A stretch of 64,000 nt of DNA from Actinocrispum wychmicini. GTDB lineage: Bacteria > Actinomycetota > Actinomycetes > Mycobacteriales > Pseudonocardiaceae. The position numbers and the translations under genes are program-made. The notes under the pieces are model-generated. The model saw only the letters and a program-made list of their open reading frames with translations, searched no databases and was not told where the DNA came from. The stretch is from NCBI RefSeq assembly GCF_004345645.1, contig NZ_SLWS01000002.1:992001-1056000 (forward strand), written 5' to 3'. Shown here one piece after another: positions 53,086-62,351 of the stretch; within the stretch, counting starts at the first letter, position 1, and every line of letters starts with the position of its first letter.

Positions 53086-53670
53086 ATGTCCACCGAACGC
53101 CCGCAGTACCCAGGCAACGACGTCATGAGCGGCCTGATCCGGACCACGAACCTGATCTGGACCGAGTTCTACCTCGCGCCGGCTCCGTCCCTAGACGACG
53201 ACAGCTGGATGTCGCACCTCGCCGACCTGCGCGGCATGGGGTGGGGCATCGCGCCGCTGTTCGTCGGCCAGCAGCATCCCAGCATCGCCGAGGCGTCCCA
53301 TGCCCGAACCGCCGAGCAGGGCAGGCAGGACGCGCTGCTGGCCGTCCGGCTCGCCGACCAGGCCGGGTTCAACGAGGCGGATCTGCCTGGGGCGCCGGTG
53401 ATCTACCTCGACGTCGAGGTGCCCGGCGCCCTGCCCAGACCGGACCGTACGTACGTGAACGCGTGGTGTGCGACCGTCCGACTGGACCAGACGGTATACC
53501 TCCCAGGGGTACGTTGCGTCGACCCGGCGGCGGCCGCGCAACTGCGCACCGACGACGCCGACCTGACCTGCTGGGTATCGGATCCCACCCGCGAGCCCAA
53601 CCAGTGCGAAGTGCCGGACCCGTCCCACCCCGAGCGCAAGTTCGACACCGCCACCAAAGCCTGGCTCTGA
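53086..53670 (+). CDS. DUF1906 / glycoside-hydrolase-like domain protein
   Basis: A 194-residue protein resembling the DUF1906 (Rv2525c-type) glycoside-hydrolase-like domain. Recognisable features are TNLIWTEFYLAPAP near residue 18, LRGMGWGIAPLFVGQQ near 48, and GFNEADLPGAPVIYLDVEVP near 95, where the acidic residues occupy the barrel active site. It lacks a signal peptide, unlike many relatives, and is at the short end of the family. It may act on cell-wall polysaccharide, but activity is unproven in the family. Confidence 0.7.
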   Translation: MSTERPQYPGNDVMSGLIRTTNLIWTEFYLAPAPSLDDDSWMSHLADLRGMGWGIAPLFVGQQHPSIAEASHARTAEQGRQDALLAVRLADQAGFNEADLPGAPVIYLDVEVPGALPRPDRTYVNAWCATVRLDQTVYLPGVRCVDPAAAAQLRTDDADLTCWVSDPTREPNQCEVPDPSHPERKFDTATKAWL

Positions 53671-53738
53671 TGACCACGAAGATCTCGCTCACAGCCGGGT
53701 ACGCAGTGGTGATGGCCTTCGTGGCGGTCCTCGGCGTC

Positions 53739-56700
53739 CTAGGCCGCTGTCAGATCGGCGAGTATCTGTTTGGCTGCCGCCAGGCTGGGGCCGTAGCGGG
53801 CTGAATCGGCTTCGTTGAGTCGGGTGAAGATGTCCACCGCTTCTCTGGCCAGCGGGATCGCGTCCGGCCGTCGGCCGCTGTCCTTCAGGTAGCCGGTGGT
53901 CGGCCACAGCAGCCATTGGCCGAGGGCCGCGGCATAGGTCTGGTTCGCCTGGGGAAGTTGCCTGGCGACGGCGATCGCGTCGAGGGCCTTCGCGATTCCC
54001 TGTCCGTGGTCGCCCTTGGCCCAGTAGTACGTGGCGAGCTGGTTGAGGACCCACGCCTTCATATGCAGGTGTTGCGGGTCCTGGCCGAGCCGCTGATAGA
54101 CCCCGACCGCTTCCTCACCCAACGCGATGGCCTCGTCGACGCGGCCCTGCTGGGTCAGGAAGTTGGCCGTCGCCACGAGATACTGGCCCAGGCTCACGGC
54201 GTAGCTCTGATCGTCGGCAGCGAGCTGACGCAGGACCGTGACCGCGTCAAGCGCTCTCGCCGTGCCCTGGTCGTGGTCGCCCTTGGCCCAGAACTGCTGC
54301 GCGAGATACATGTGCGCGTTGACCAACCCCCAACGGTACTGGCTGTTGGCCGGATCGCCGTGGACGAGCGCCTGATAGAGCCCGCGCCCTTCGTCAAGCA
54401 ACGCGATCGCCTCGTCGCGGCGGCCGATCTCGCCGAGGTATCCGCTGACCACGAACGTGAGCCAGCCCGCCAACGTCGGCTGGAACGAGGAGTCGCCTTG
54501 GGCGATCTCCCGTCCCATCGCGACCGCTTCGAGGGCACGTTCGACCGCTTCGGTCCGGGCGCCTTGACCCCACAACCGTTGTGCTTCCGCCATCAGCGCC
54601 CGTGCCTGATCGTAGCCGCACTGACCCCAGCCGGTCGATATGGTGGCACCTCCGGCGTTCCATCCGAAGCCCTTGGCACAGCCGCCGTTGAGGCGATGGA
54701 CACTGTCCATATTGTCCAGATGCCACCGCAACGCCCGGTTCAGGAAACTGTCCTCGGCGAGGACGTAGCGTTGATGGTCACCCGGGTGGGTGTAGGCAGT
54801 GAGGCCATCCGCGCTATCCACAAAGGACTGGTGCCCGCTCGCGTCGTCCGTGCCGTAGTGCGCGGCGGCCATTGTCGCCACTACCAGGCCGTCCGTGGTG
54901 TACATGGTGATCCAGGCATGACCGACGGCGTTGGTGGCGGTGTAGAAGTAGTCGCCGTCCGGCGCGACCGCGGAGAGACCGGACCCACCGTTCTCCGGGG
55001 CGCACAAGCGCGGTATACCGGTGTCCGCCGCCGCACGGCCGCATCGCGGGACGATCCTGATGGGCTCGCCCGACGGCGAGTCACGCCGCTCCACCGTACT
55101 GCCGCCCATCCAGAACAATGTGCCGTTCGGCTGTGGCCCCGACTTGGTCCACCCGGTGCGGTAGATGTCACCCTTGGTCCTGTCGTCCTTGGTCTCGTCG
55201 ATCTTGGTGTTGATCGGGAAGAACTGCTCAGGACCGGTGTCCGGGGCGATGGTGGGCCCTGCGCCGACAGCGGCGGGCAGGTCGTACTTCGGATCGTCGC
55301 CGGCGAAGCCGGTCACTGGCACCTTGAGCGTGTACGGGCCCAGGGGTTTCCCGTCGGACGTCTTCCCGCCGAGCACGGTGAACCAGATGCTGCCGTCCGC
55401 GTCGACCCAGGCGCCCGGGGCCAAACTCGGGATGCCCCTGCCGTCCGAATCGGTCATCGTCAGTTCGTCATCGGTGATGACACCATCGACATGCTTGTTG
55501 TCGAATCCGGAGAACCACCGCCAGATCAACTGGTCGCCGACGAGCCGCACGTCCTGGCCGACCGTCGTGGACAGCCGCATGGTGTGGCCGGTCTCCGAGT
55601 ACTCGTAGACCGAGACCTCCATTTTTCGCGGGGCGCTGCCGGTGCCGAAGAAGTACATATAGGTCCGCCCGTTGGACAGCGTGCGCCGCTGGCTCGTCCG
55701 CCCCGCGTCGATGACGTTCGCCGGACCGTTGGGTCGCCAGTTGGCCCGCGGCTGCCAGGCCCGGCCGGCATCGGGCCCCACCGGCACAACGGTGTAGTCG
55801 AACGCGCCGCTGGCCACGATGTTCGGATCCATGGCCAGATTCACCTGCGGGAAGGGGGTGAACTGGGCCTGCCGCGTCAGCGGTTTACGCACTTCGCCGT
55901 TCTCGTTGTAGGTCATGACCCTGGAGTTCATGAGATCGGCCACCACCATGTCGCCGTTCGGCAACACGGCCAGACTCGCCAAAGCGCCCTGCTGGTACGG
56001 CGTGTTGGGGAAGGGCAGGTCCTTCACGTTTCGACACCCGGCGGCGGCCATGTACTGCTGGTCCGGCCAGCGGAGCCTGTCGTCCGCGATCGGACCGGGT
56101 GTGGCGGCGCCGAAGAACTCCCCGTCCTGCGCCGGTCCGTCGGCGGTCAGCTTGTAGCGGTGTACCTTGCCGGTGCCCGCGTCCCCGACATACAGTTCGC
56201 CGTGACGGCCGCCCACAGCGACCGCGTATGGGTTGGTCAGGCTCGTGACCTTCGCGACCTCGTTGCCATCCTTGTCGAACTTGACCACGTCACCGCCGGT
56301 GGCCACCCACAGCGCGCCTGGGGTGGCGGGGTCGACCGCGATCCCCTTGGGTGCGGCCACCGGTATCGAGCCCACCAGCTCCCCAGTGTCCTTCTTGTAC
56401 TTCCGCACCTGCCCGTCGTTGTGTTCGCTCGAGTACAGGTATTCACCGTCCACAGCGAGTCCGTACACCGACGCCGGTCGACTCGCGTTCGCCAGGATGT
56501 ACCCCCTCGCGTCCACACCCGGCCCAGTCCACTTCGTCCAGTCCTGGACTTTGCTGTACGCGTCTTCCATCTTGGCCACTTCGTACCGCATCAGCATGGT
56601 CTGGCCGCACTTGAAATGGTCCGAGTTTCCGTCGCCGAGTGGAACTTCGTCGCCGTCCACGGCCACGTAGACGAAGTCGTTGTCGGCCGCGACTGCCATG

Positions 56701-57251
56701 TCACCACCGGCGCGAGCCATGCCCCAGACCCGCTTGCCGTCACCGGTCCACTTGCGGAGTTCGCCGTGGAACTCCTCCCAGTCGGACGACTCGTACACGT
56801 TTCCCGCCGGATCGGCGGCCACCGCACCGACTCCGGTGGAGAACACCCCTTTGCCGGATGAGGGTGAACTGCCCTGGGCGATCGAATCGTCTTCAACGGC
56901 GGCGACGTTGCTCGTCAACGCCTTCCACGTGTAGTTGCCTTCCGCAACGGTGTGCCAGTAGTCATCGGTACCGTCCCAGCGCAACTGCACGACCTCGGCC
57001 TCGTCCGGGTTGGTCTTCCGCATCCCCTCGATCAGCGTTCGGACCGGCTGTCTGCCGACGGCGTCATAGATCGTGACGCTCAACTGCTGTTTGTCGCGCG
57101 GAATGGTGACCGTGCCGATCACATTTCCGGTGGGATCACCGCCCACGGACGCACTGGCCGGTGCGACGCACAGCGACAACGCGACCGCCACGGTTGCCAG
57201 CGTCGCGATGCCGCTTCGAAAACGGTGTCTGACCTGCGTCCGCAGCCTCAT
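53739..57251 (-). CDS. Secreted NHL-type beta-propeller protein with C-terminal TPR domain
   Basis: A 1,170-residue protein. Signal peptide (residues 1-35, basic then TLATVAVALSLCVAPASASV). A FlgD-like Ig segment (about 45-110, VRTLIEGMRKTNPDEAEVVQ) and one or two NHL/propeller parts follow (about 130-850), with repeats such as YGLAVDGEYLYSSEHNDGQV, KGIAVDPATPGALWVATGG and AVAVGGRHGELYVGDAGTGK. The last 270 residues are TPR units (AKGDHDQGTARALDAVTVLR, AKGDHGQGIAKALDAIAVAR). An extracytoplasmic propeller joined to TPRs is unusual. I chose ATG 57251, preceded by GGGGGGCGC; an in-frame ATG at 57284 is weaker. Confidence 0.82.
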   Translation of the reverse strand: MRLRTQVRHRFRSGIATLATVAVALSLCVAPASASVGGDPTGNVIGTVTIPRDKQQLSVTIYDAVGRQPVRTLIEGMRKTNPDEAEVVQLRWDGTDDYWHTVAEGNYTWKALTSNVAAVEDDSIAQGSSPSSGKGVFSTGVGAVAADPAGNVYESSDWEEFHGELRKWTGDGKRVWGMARAGGDMAVAADNDFVYVAVDGDEVPLGDGNSDHFKCGQTMLMRYEVAKMEDAYSKVQDWTKWTGPGVDARGYILANASRPASVYGLAVDGEYLYSSEHNDGQVRKYKKDTGELVGSIPVAAPKGIAVDPATPGALWVATGGDVVKFDKDGNEVAKVTSLTNPYAVAVGGRHGELYVGDAGTGKVHRYKLTADGPAQDGEFFGAATPGPIADDRLRWPDQQYMAAAGCRNVKDLPFPNTPYQQGALASLAVLPNGDMVVADLMNSRVMTYNENGEVRKPLTRQAQFTPFPQVNLAMDPNIVASGAFDYTVVPVGPDAGRAWQPRANWRPNGPANVIDAGRTSQRRTLSNGRTYMYFFGTGSAPRKMEVSVYEYSETGHTMRLSTTVGQDVRLVGDQLIWRWFSGFDNKHVDGVITDDELTMTDSDGRGIPSLAPGAWVDADGSIWFTVLGGKTSDGKPLGPYTLKVPVTGFAGDDPKYDLPAAVGAGPTIAPDTGPEQFFPINTKIDETKDDRTKGDIYRTGWTKSGPQPNGTLFWMGGSTVERRDSPSGEPIRIVPRCGRAAADTGIPRLCAPENGGSGLSAVAPDGDYFYTATNAVGHAWITMYTTDGLVVATMAAAHYGTDDASGHQSFVDSADGLTAYTHPGDHQRYVLAEDSFLNRALRWHLDNMDSVHRLNGGCAKGFGWNAGGATISTGWGQCGYDQARALMAEAQRLWGQGARTEAVERALEAVAMGREIAQGDSSFQPTLAGWLTFVVSGYLGEIGRRDEAIALLDEGRGLYQALVHGDPANSQYRWGLVNAHMYLAQQFWAKGDHDQGTARALDAVTVLRQLAADDQSYAVSLGQYLVATANFLTQQGRVDEAIALGEEAVGVYQRLGQDPQHLHMKAWVLNQLATYYWAKGDHGQGIAKALDAIAVARQLPQANQTYAAALGQWLLWPTTGYLKDSGRRPDAIPLAREAVDIFTRLNEADSARYGPSLAAAKQILADLTAA

Positions 57252-57346
57252 CAAGCGCCCCCCGGGGTAGAAGTTCACTACCATTGTTGTGGTAAGGGGG
57301 CGGACTTTTCAAGGTCAAATGGTGCACAGATCCGGACGAGTTGCCA

Positions 57347-57760
57347 CTACCGTGCCGCAGTGTCAGGGTGTAGCGGGGCGAGGGTGTCGGTGGTGACAGG
57401 CAGGCCGAGTTGGCGTAACAGTGTCAGTTCGTCGCCGAAGAACCACGCTTCGGCGACCAGACCGTCCTGGATCCGCCAGATCCCCATCTCGGTGACCTCC
57501 AGTGATCGGCCGGTGGCCGGGATTCCGAACAGTGTCCCGGTGTGGTGGCCGCGCAGTGTCCAGACCGCCCATACGCGATCGTCCTTCGCGATGATGTCCT
57601 CGACGGTGTCCACGCGGTCGCTGACGGACTGTCCATTGTAGCCGTTCGGCACGAGGTCGTTGAGGAAGGCGAAGCCGCGTCGGTGGTGACGAAGGTTCGG
57701 GTGCATGAACCGGCCACGTTCCGCGTGCGGCGCCGCACGCAAGGCAAGCACCAACGCCAT
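57347..57760 (-). CDS. SnoaL-like / NTF2-fold protein
   Basis: A 137-residue protein of the SnoaL polyketide-cyclase-like NTF2 fold: HPNLRHHRRGFAFLND at the start, VEDIIAKDDRVWAVWTLRGH in the middle, and the closing EVTEMGIWRIQDGLVAEAWF typical of the family. I place the start at ATG 57760 because AGGAAGAG lies just upstream, giving normal family length; the frame extends to a GTG at 57847 without such a site. Function is unknown. It is divergent from the flavin reductase. Confidence 0.78.
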   Translation of the reverse strand: MALVLALRAAPHAERGRFMHPNLRHHRRGFAFLNDLVPNGYNGQSVSDRVDTVEDIIAKDDRVWAVWTLRGHHTGTLFGIPATGRSLEVTEMGIWRIQDGLVAEAWFFGDELTLLRQLGLPVTTDTLAPLHPDTAAR

Positions 57761-57887
57761 GTTCGACTCTTCCTGGGCGGTGTAGGACATAACGCCATGG
57801 AACGGCGGCGCCAGCCCACGGTCAATGTCCTGTGCTGTTCTGCACACGCGCTAGGCGGGTCGGTTTCGGCCGGCACAGACTTGCCAG

Positions 57888-58403
57888 ATGACCAACGGCG
57901 TGGATCCGGCGCGATTCCGGTCGATCGCAGGCTCGCTGCCGACCGGTGTCACCGTCCTGACCACACTCGACGACCACGGCGACCCGATGGGCATGACGTT
58001 GGGTGCCGTGTGCGGGCTGTCCTGCGAGCCACCCTTGCTGTTAACGTGCGTTAACAGTGGATCACGCACGTTGGCCGCGATCCGCCGCAACGGAACGTTC
58101 TGTGTCAACGTGCTCGACGCGGACGCGGCCTGGCTGTCGGCCCGCTTCGCGGGCGACGCCGACGACCGGTTCGCGGGAGTGGAGTGGACGCCCGGTGCTG
58201 GTGGGCTTCCCGTGTTGACGGGCAACATCGTCGCGTACGCCGCGTGCGAGAAGTACCGCACGGTCAGCGGAGGTGATCACATGATCGTCATCGGTCTCAT
58301 CATCGCCGGCGATCACGATCCGCAAGCGGCACCGTTGCTGTACCACCGCAGGCGTTATGCGGGCTTCCCTGGGCTTTACGACGCAGCCGATCCAGGTCGG
58401 TGA
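57888..58403 (+). CDS. Flavin reductase family protein (FMN-binding split barrel)
   Basis: A 171-residue flavin:NADH reductase-like protein: FRSIAGSLPTGVTVLTT at the N terminus, GMTLGAVCGLSCEPPLLLTC (flavin-contact loop) near residue 35, FCVNVLDADAAWLSARFAGD near 70, and GGDHMIVIGLIIAGDHD near 130. Such proteins supply reduced flavin to two-component monooxygenases. The luciferase-like oxygenase at 59198 is a likely partner. The last 104 bp overlap the Crp/Fnr gene on the other strand, an unusually long convergent overlap. Confidence 0.85.
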   Translation: MTNGVDPARFRSIAGSLPTGVTVLTTLDDHGDPMGMTLGAVCGLSCEPPLLLTCVNSGSRTLAAIRRNGTFCVNVLDADAAWLSARFAGDADDRFAGVEWTPGAGGLPVLTGNIVAYAACEKYRTVSGGDHMIVIGLIIAGDHDPQAAPLLYHRRRYAGFPGLYDAADPGR

Positions 58404-59049
58404 TCACCAGTCCACGGGACTCCAGCCGGACCGTTCCCCGAAGGGACAAGTCGGCCAGCGCGCGGTTCACGCTCTCCCGGGACGCTCCGATGTAGTGGGC
58501 CAACTCGCCTTGTGTGAGGCCATGTTCGACGCGAACGCCGCCCGGGATCCGGGTGCCGAAGCGCCCGGCCAGTTCCAGCACCGCCCTGGCGACCCGCCGG
58601 GGGACGTCCGCGAAGAGCAGGTTCTCCACGGCGTCGTTGGTGCGGCGCATTCGCCGGGCGAAGAAACGGAGCAGGTGCCAGGCCGCGTCAGGGTCGGTCG
58701 TCAGCCAGCGCCGCATCGCCTCGGCGGTGAGCACCACCAGTTCCGCCTCGGTCACCGCTTTCGCTGTCGCCTTGCGTGGCGTGGGATCGAACAGGGTCAG
58801 CTCGCCGAGCAGGTCACCGGGGCCGAGCAGGGACAGCATGTTCTCCTTGCCCGCGTCCGCCGGCCGCCCGACGCGCACTCTGCCACGCACCACGAGGAAC
58901 GCCGAGTCGCCGATCTCGCCCTGTCGGAAGACCACTTCGCCGCGTGCGAGCCGGATCGGTCGCCCGGACGCCACGAGTTCCCGCGCGGCCTCTTTCGGTA
59001 GCCCGGCGATATGCACAGTCAACCGCCTCCTTGCGGTCGTTTCGGCCAT
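58300..59049 (-). CDS. Crp/Fnr family transcriptional regulator
   Basis: A 249-residue regulator. The cyclic-nucleotide-binding-like barrel (about residues 15-125) has LARGEVVFRQGEIGDSAFLV and LLGPGDLLGELTLFD. A dimerisation helix (LRFFARRMRRTNDAVENLLF) leads to a winged HTH (about 160-225) with LTQGELAHYIGASRESVNRA. The last 25 residues after the HTH lie in the overlap with the flavin reductase gene and look like an accidental extension. It is divergent from the luciferase-like oxygenase and is a candidate regulator of that unit. Confidence 0.88.
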   Translation of the reverse strand: MAETTARRRLTVHIAGLPKEAARELVASGRPIRLARGEVVFRQGEIGDSAFLVVRGRVRVGRPADAGKENMLSLLGPGDLLGELTLFDPTPRKATAKAVTEAELVVLTAEAMRRWLTTDPDAAWHLLRFFARRMRRTNDAVENLLFADVPRRVARAVLELAGRFGTRIPGGVRVEHGLTQGELAHYIGASRESVNRALADLSLRGTVRLESRGLVITDLDRLRRKAQGSPHNACGGTATVPLADRDRRR

Positions 59050-59197
59050 CGTGCGGCATCCGGGCCACTGGGGGCGGCACCTGTTACCGACTCCACAGCG
59101 GCCTTGATCTCCGCGCGTGGCGGACCACACACTTTGCCAGCAATTGCGATCGTGTTTCCGTCACATGTCGTGCTCTGCCCGAGGAGTTGTCCCCCGG

Positions 59198-60265
59198 ATG
59201 CGATTCTCCATCTACCTGAACGCCCAGACGCGCGGTCCGCACGAGGACGTGCCCATTGTGGAAACGCTGACCCGCCAGGCACTGGAGGCGACCAGCGCCG
59301 GTTTCCACGGCATCGCGCTCACCGAACACCATTTCTCCGGGTACAACACCTACGGGGACAATTTCATGTTCGCCGCGCACCTCGCCGGCCAGGCGCCGCG
59401 GGGCACGAAGTTCTCCCTCGCGGTCGCGGTGCCGCCACTGCACAACCCGATGCGGCTGGCGCAGAAATGCAACCTGCTCGACGTTCTTACCCGCGGTGAG
59501 CTGATCGTCGGCTTCGCCGCGGGCGGTTCACCGGTCGAGTACGCCGGCATGGGCCGCGACCCCGGCGAACGGCACGCCGAGATGTTCCACAACCTGGAAA
59601 TCCTCGAAGCCGCACTGGCGAAAACCCCCGAGGACCCGCCTTTGAAATGGCACACCACCTTCGAGGAAGGCGTGTTGCACACCCGGATCATGCCCGCCGG
59701 TTTCCACCGCGCGCACCCGCCTTTCGCCCGCGCGACCCAAAGCGACTCCGGTGCCGAATGGACAGGACGCCGAGCCTGGTACCTGTTCACCGCTCGAGAG
59801 AAGCCCGCGGCGATCGCCGACCGTTGGCGCGTGTACGAACAGTCCCTCCGGGACTCCGGCGCCGACGAGGCCACCGTGGCGGATCGTCTCGAGTGGAGCA
59901 TGGTGCAGAAGCAGGTGTACCTCGCCGAGACCACCGAACAGGCCGAGCGGGACATCCGTGACCGGCTGACGCTCATGGCCGAGCACCAGCGCCGCAGCTT
60001 CGGCGTGGTCTCCGGACTGCGGGACGCCAAGCATATGCGCAGCGTCGTCGGCGTTTCACCGCAGAACCCCGAAGAATTCCTGGACCACGCGATGATCATC
60101 GGCGATCCGGAGACCGTACGGGACCGGATCCGCGAGTACGAGGCCGCCGGCGTTCAGCACATGGCGTTCCTGTTCAACTACGGCTTCATGTCCGCCGAAA
60201 CGGCCGACCGGTCATTGCGGTTGTTCATCGACGAGGTGCTGCCTTCGTTCGCCGAACGGACCTGA
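59198..60265 (+). CDS. LLM class flavin-dependent monooxygenase
   Basis: A 355-residue luciferase-like monooxygenase with the TIM-barrel start MRFSIYLNAQTRG, the ALTEHHFSGYNTYGD motif near residue 45, and LTRGELIVGFAAGGSPVEYAG near 105. The C-terminal FLDHAMIIGDPETVRDRIRE segment is the usual end of the barrel. It needs reduced FMN, probably from the reductase at 57888. Relatives oxidise alkanesulfonates, aldehydes or other small compounds. ATG 59198 follows GAGGAG. It is the first gene of a tight rightward unit through the ABC importer. Confidence 0.87.
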   Translation: MRFSIYLNAQTRGPHEDVPIVETLTRQALEATSAGFHGIALTEHHFSGYNTYGDNFMFAAHLAGQAPRGTKFSLAVAVPPLHNPMRLAQKCNLLDVLTRGELIVGFAAGGSPVEYAGMGRDPGERHAEMFHNLEILEAALAKTPEDPPLKWHTTFEEGVLHTRIMPAGFHRAHPPFARATQSDSGAEWTGRRAWYLFTAREKPAAIADRWRVYEQSLRDSGADEATVADRLEWSMVQKQVYLAETTEQAERDIRDRLTLMAEHQRRSFGVVSGLRDAKHMRSVVGVSPQNPEEFLDHAMIIGDPETVRDRIREYEAAGVQHMAFLFNYGFMSAETADRSLRLFIDEVLPSFAERT

Positions 60266-60267
60266 CG

Positions 60268-60750
60268 ATGGACGCCGGGTTACTGGTCATCCGGATCGTG
60301 GTCGGCCTCGTCATGGCGTATCACGGCACGGAGAAACTGTTCGGCTGGTGGGGCGGTGAGGGAATCGCCGGCGCCGCGGACTTCTTCGGCCGTCAGGGCT
60401 ACCGTCCGCCCCGGCTGATGGCGGCGGTCGCCGGGCTCACCGAGACAGCCGGCGGCCTGTCCCTGGCCACCGGTTTCCTCACCCCGCTGGGCGTCGCCGC
60501 GCTGGTCGGCACGTTCGTCAACATCCTGGTGCTGCACCTGCCCAACGGCCTGGCCCGACGCAAGAACGGCTTCGAGTACGAGCTCGTGCTGCTCGCCGCC
60601 ACGTGCGGGACAGGGCTGGCCGGTCCGGGCTCGTTCGCGCTGGACAGGTTGCTGGGCCTCGATTTCGCCCCTGTGTGGGGAATCGCGGCGGTCGGTGTCG
60701 GCGTGCTGTCCGGGCTCGGTGTCACCGCGACCCGGAAGGCGGTCACATGA
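60268..60750 (+). CDS. DoxX family membrane protein
   Basis: A 160-residue protein with four hydrophobic segments. The DoxX hallmarks are LLVIRIVVGLVMAYHGTEKL at the N terminus, followed by FGWWGG, and a second segment beginning PPRLMAAVAGLTETAGGLSL. DoxX proteins are small membrane subunits tied to sulfur or thiosulfate oxidation and redox control. It starts 2 bp after the monooxygenase and overlaps the first permease gene by four bases. Confidence 0.85.
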   Translation: MDAGLLVIRIVVGLVMAYHGTEKLFGWWGGEGIAGAADFFGRQGYRPPRLMAAVAGLTETAGGLSLATGFLTPLGVAALVGTFVNILVLHLPNGLARRKNGFEYELVLLAATCGTGLAGPGSFALDRLLGLDFAPVWGIAAVGVGVLSGLGVTATRKAVT

Positions 60751-61577
60751 GCGCGCTCGCCACCACGCGGCGAGGCGCGGCGAGGCGAGTGGGCGAACAG
60801 GCCGCAGCGAACGCGTTCACGTCGGTGCGTCGGGGTGTGGTCGGCGCTGTGGTGCTGACTTTAGTGTTCGAGGGCTTCGCCCGGCTGGAGCTGATCGACC
60901 CGCAGTTGCTGCCGCCCGCCACGGTGATCCTGCCGAAGGCGCTCACTCTGCTCGTTGACCCCGCGTTCCTCACCGAGGTGTGGGCCACGTTGTCGGCCCT
61001 GCTCCTCGGCATGCTGATCGCGGCCGTGATCGCCGTGCCGCTGGGCATCGTTCTCGGCTCGTACCGTCCGGTGGCCACCGCGTTCACCCCGGTCATCGAC
61101 GCGCTCCGCTCGGTGCCCGGGATCGCGATCATCCCGTTGATCGTGCTCGTCCTTGGCCAGGGCCTGGAAATGAAGATCACCATCGTGGTCTTCGTGACGC
61201 TGTGGCCGCTGCTGTTCAACACCATGTACGGCGTCCAGGGTGTCGACCGGGTCGCGGTGGAGACCGCACGGAGCTTCCACGTGCCGACGCTGATGATGTG
61301 GCGCCGGGTGGTGCTGCCCAGTGCGCTGCCGTTGATGTTGACCGGGATACGGCTGGCGTTGTCCACCGGGCTGACGGTCGCGATCGCCGCCGAGATCGCC
61401 GTGGGGACGAGCGACGGCATCGGCTACTTCATCCTGCGTGCCAGCTATGCGGGATTCAACGCGGACACGGTGTTCGCCGCCGTTGTGCTGGCTGGGTTGC
61501 TCGGCTACCTGCTGAACGTGCTCACCACGGCGGCGTCCGCACGCTTGGTCGCCTGGGACCGCCGAGGTGCGTCGTGA
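60747..61577 (+). CDS. ABC transporter permease 1 (SsuC/TauC family)
   Basis: A 276-residue binding-protein-dependent permease with six hydrophobic segments. It has AVIAVPLGIVLGSYRPVATA and the cytoplasmic EAA-type loop ARSFHVPTLMMWRRVVLPSA near residue 175. It resembles sulfonate/taurine/nitrate/HMP importer permeases. ATG at 60747 overlaps the DoxX stop. Its own stop overlaps the GTG start of the second permease. Confidence 0.88.
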   Translation: MSALATTRRGAARRVGEQAAANAFTSVRRGVVGAVVLTLVFEGFARLELIDPQLLPPATVILPKALTLLVDPAFLTEVWATLSALLLGMLIAAVIAVPLGIVLGSYRPVATAFTPVIDALRSVPGIAIIPLIVLVLGQGLEMKITIVVFVTLWPLLFNTMYGVQGVDRVAVETARSFHVPTLMMWRRVVLPSALPLMLTGIRLALSTGLTVAIAAEIAVGTSDGIGYFILRASYAGFNADTVFAAVVLAGLLGYLLNVLTTAASARLVAWDRRGAS

Positions 61578-62329
61578 ACTGGCTGCTTCGCCTCGGGCCG
61601 GTAGTCGTCTTGGTGGCGCTATGGCAGTTAGCGACCGTTAACTCCGCCTCGCCGTTCTTTCCACCGCCCGTGGACATCGCCGAGCGGGCATGGCAGCTGT
61701 GGTTCAGTACACCGTTTCTCACCGAGAACTTCTGGGCCGACGTGGTGCCGAGCATGCTGCGAGCGCTTGCCGGCTGGTTCGCTGGCGCGGTCGTCGGTGT
61801 CGGTATCGGCCTCGCGGCCGGACAGTGGTCCCGCGCGGCCGGATATCTCGACCCGCCGGTGAACTTCCTGCGTTCGCTGCCGAAGCCCGCGATCGTGCCG
61901 GTGTTCCTGATCGTGTTCGGCGCCAGTGACGTCATGCGCGTCGGGCTCATCGCCTTCGGATGCGTCTGGCCGGTGCTGCTGAACACCATGCAGGGCGTGC
62001 GGTCGGTCGACCCGACGTACCGTGAGGCGGCGCGGGCGTTCCACCTGCCTGTACGGACGCAGTTCCTGCGGGTCATCGTTCCGGCCGCGATGCCGAAGAT
62101 CGTGGCGGGCATGCGGGTGACGTTGTCGCTGTCGCTGATCCTCATGGTGCTTTCGGAGTGGCTGCTCGCGGAGCACGGGCTCGGCTACTTCCTGATCACT
62201 TCCCAGCGAACGTTCCTGGTGCTCGACATGTGGGCCGCCGTCGTCATGCTCGGCGTCACCGGATACCTGCTCAACGTGCTCTTCCTCGCGGTCGAGAAGC
62301 GCGTTCTCGCCTGGCACCGCGACAACTGA
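61574..62329 (+). CDS. ABC transporter permease 2 (SsuC/TauC family)
   Basis: A 251-residue permease, start GTG 61574 overlapping the previous stop (GTGA). Six membrane segments; the EAA loop is AARAFHLPVRTQFLRVIVPA near residue 155. It is paralogous to the preceding permease, so the importer probably uses a heterodimer, which is less common than the single homodimeric SsuC/TauC. Substrate not determined. Confidence 0.88.
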   Translation: MNWLLRLGPVVVLVALWQLATVNSASPFFPPPVDIAERAWQLWFSTPFLTENFWADVVPSMLRALAGWFAGAVVGVGIGLAAGQWSRAAGYLDPPVNFLRSLPKPAIVPVFLIVFGASDVMRVGLIAFGCVWPVLLNTMQGVRSVDPTYREAARAFHLPVRTQFLRVIVPAAMPKIVAGMRVTLSLSLILMVLSEWLLAEHGLGYFLITSQRTFLVLDMWAAVVMLGVTGYLLNVLFLAVEKRVLAWHRDN

Positions 62330-62351
62330 CCCCGGACCGGGAGGAAAGACC

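Noticed and set aside
59140..59175. Possible Crp/Fnr binding site upstream of the LLM oxygenase (GTGTTTCCGTCACA)
   Set aside because: Only one half-site (TCACA) matches; the other half deviates and the spacing is wrong, so I do not annotate it.
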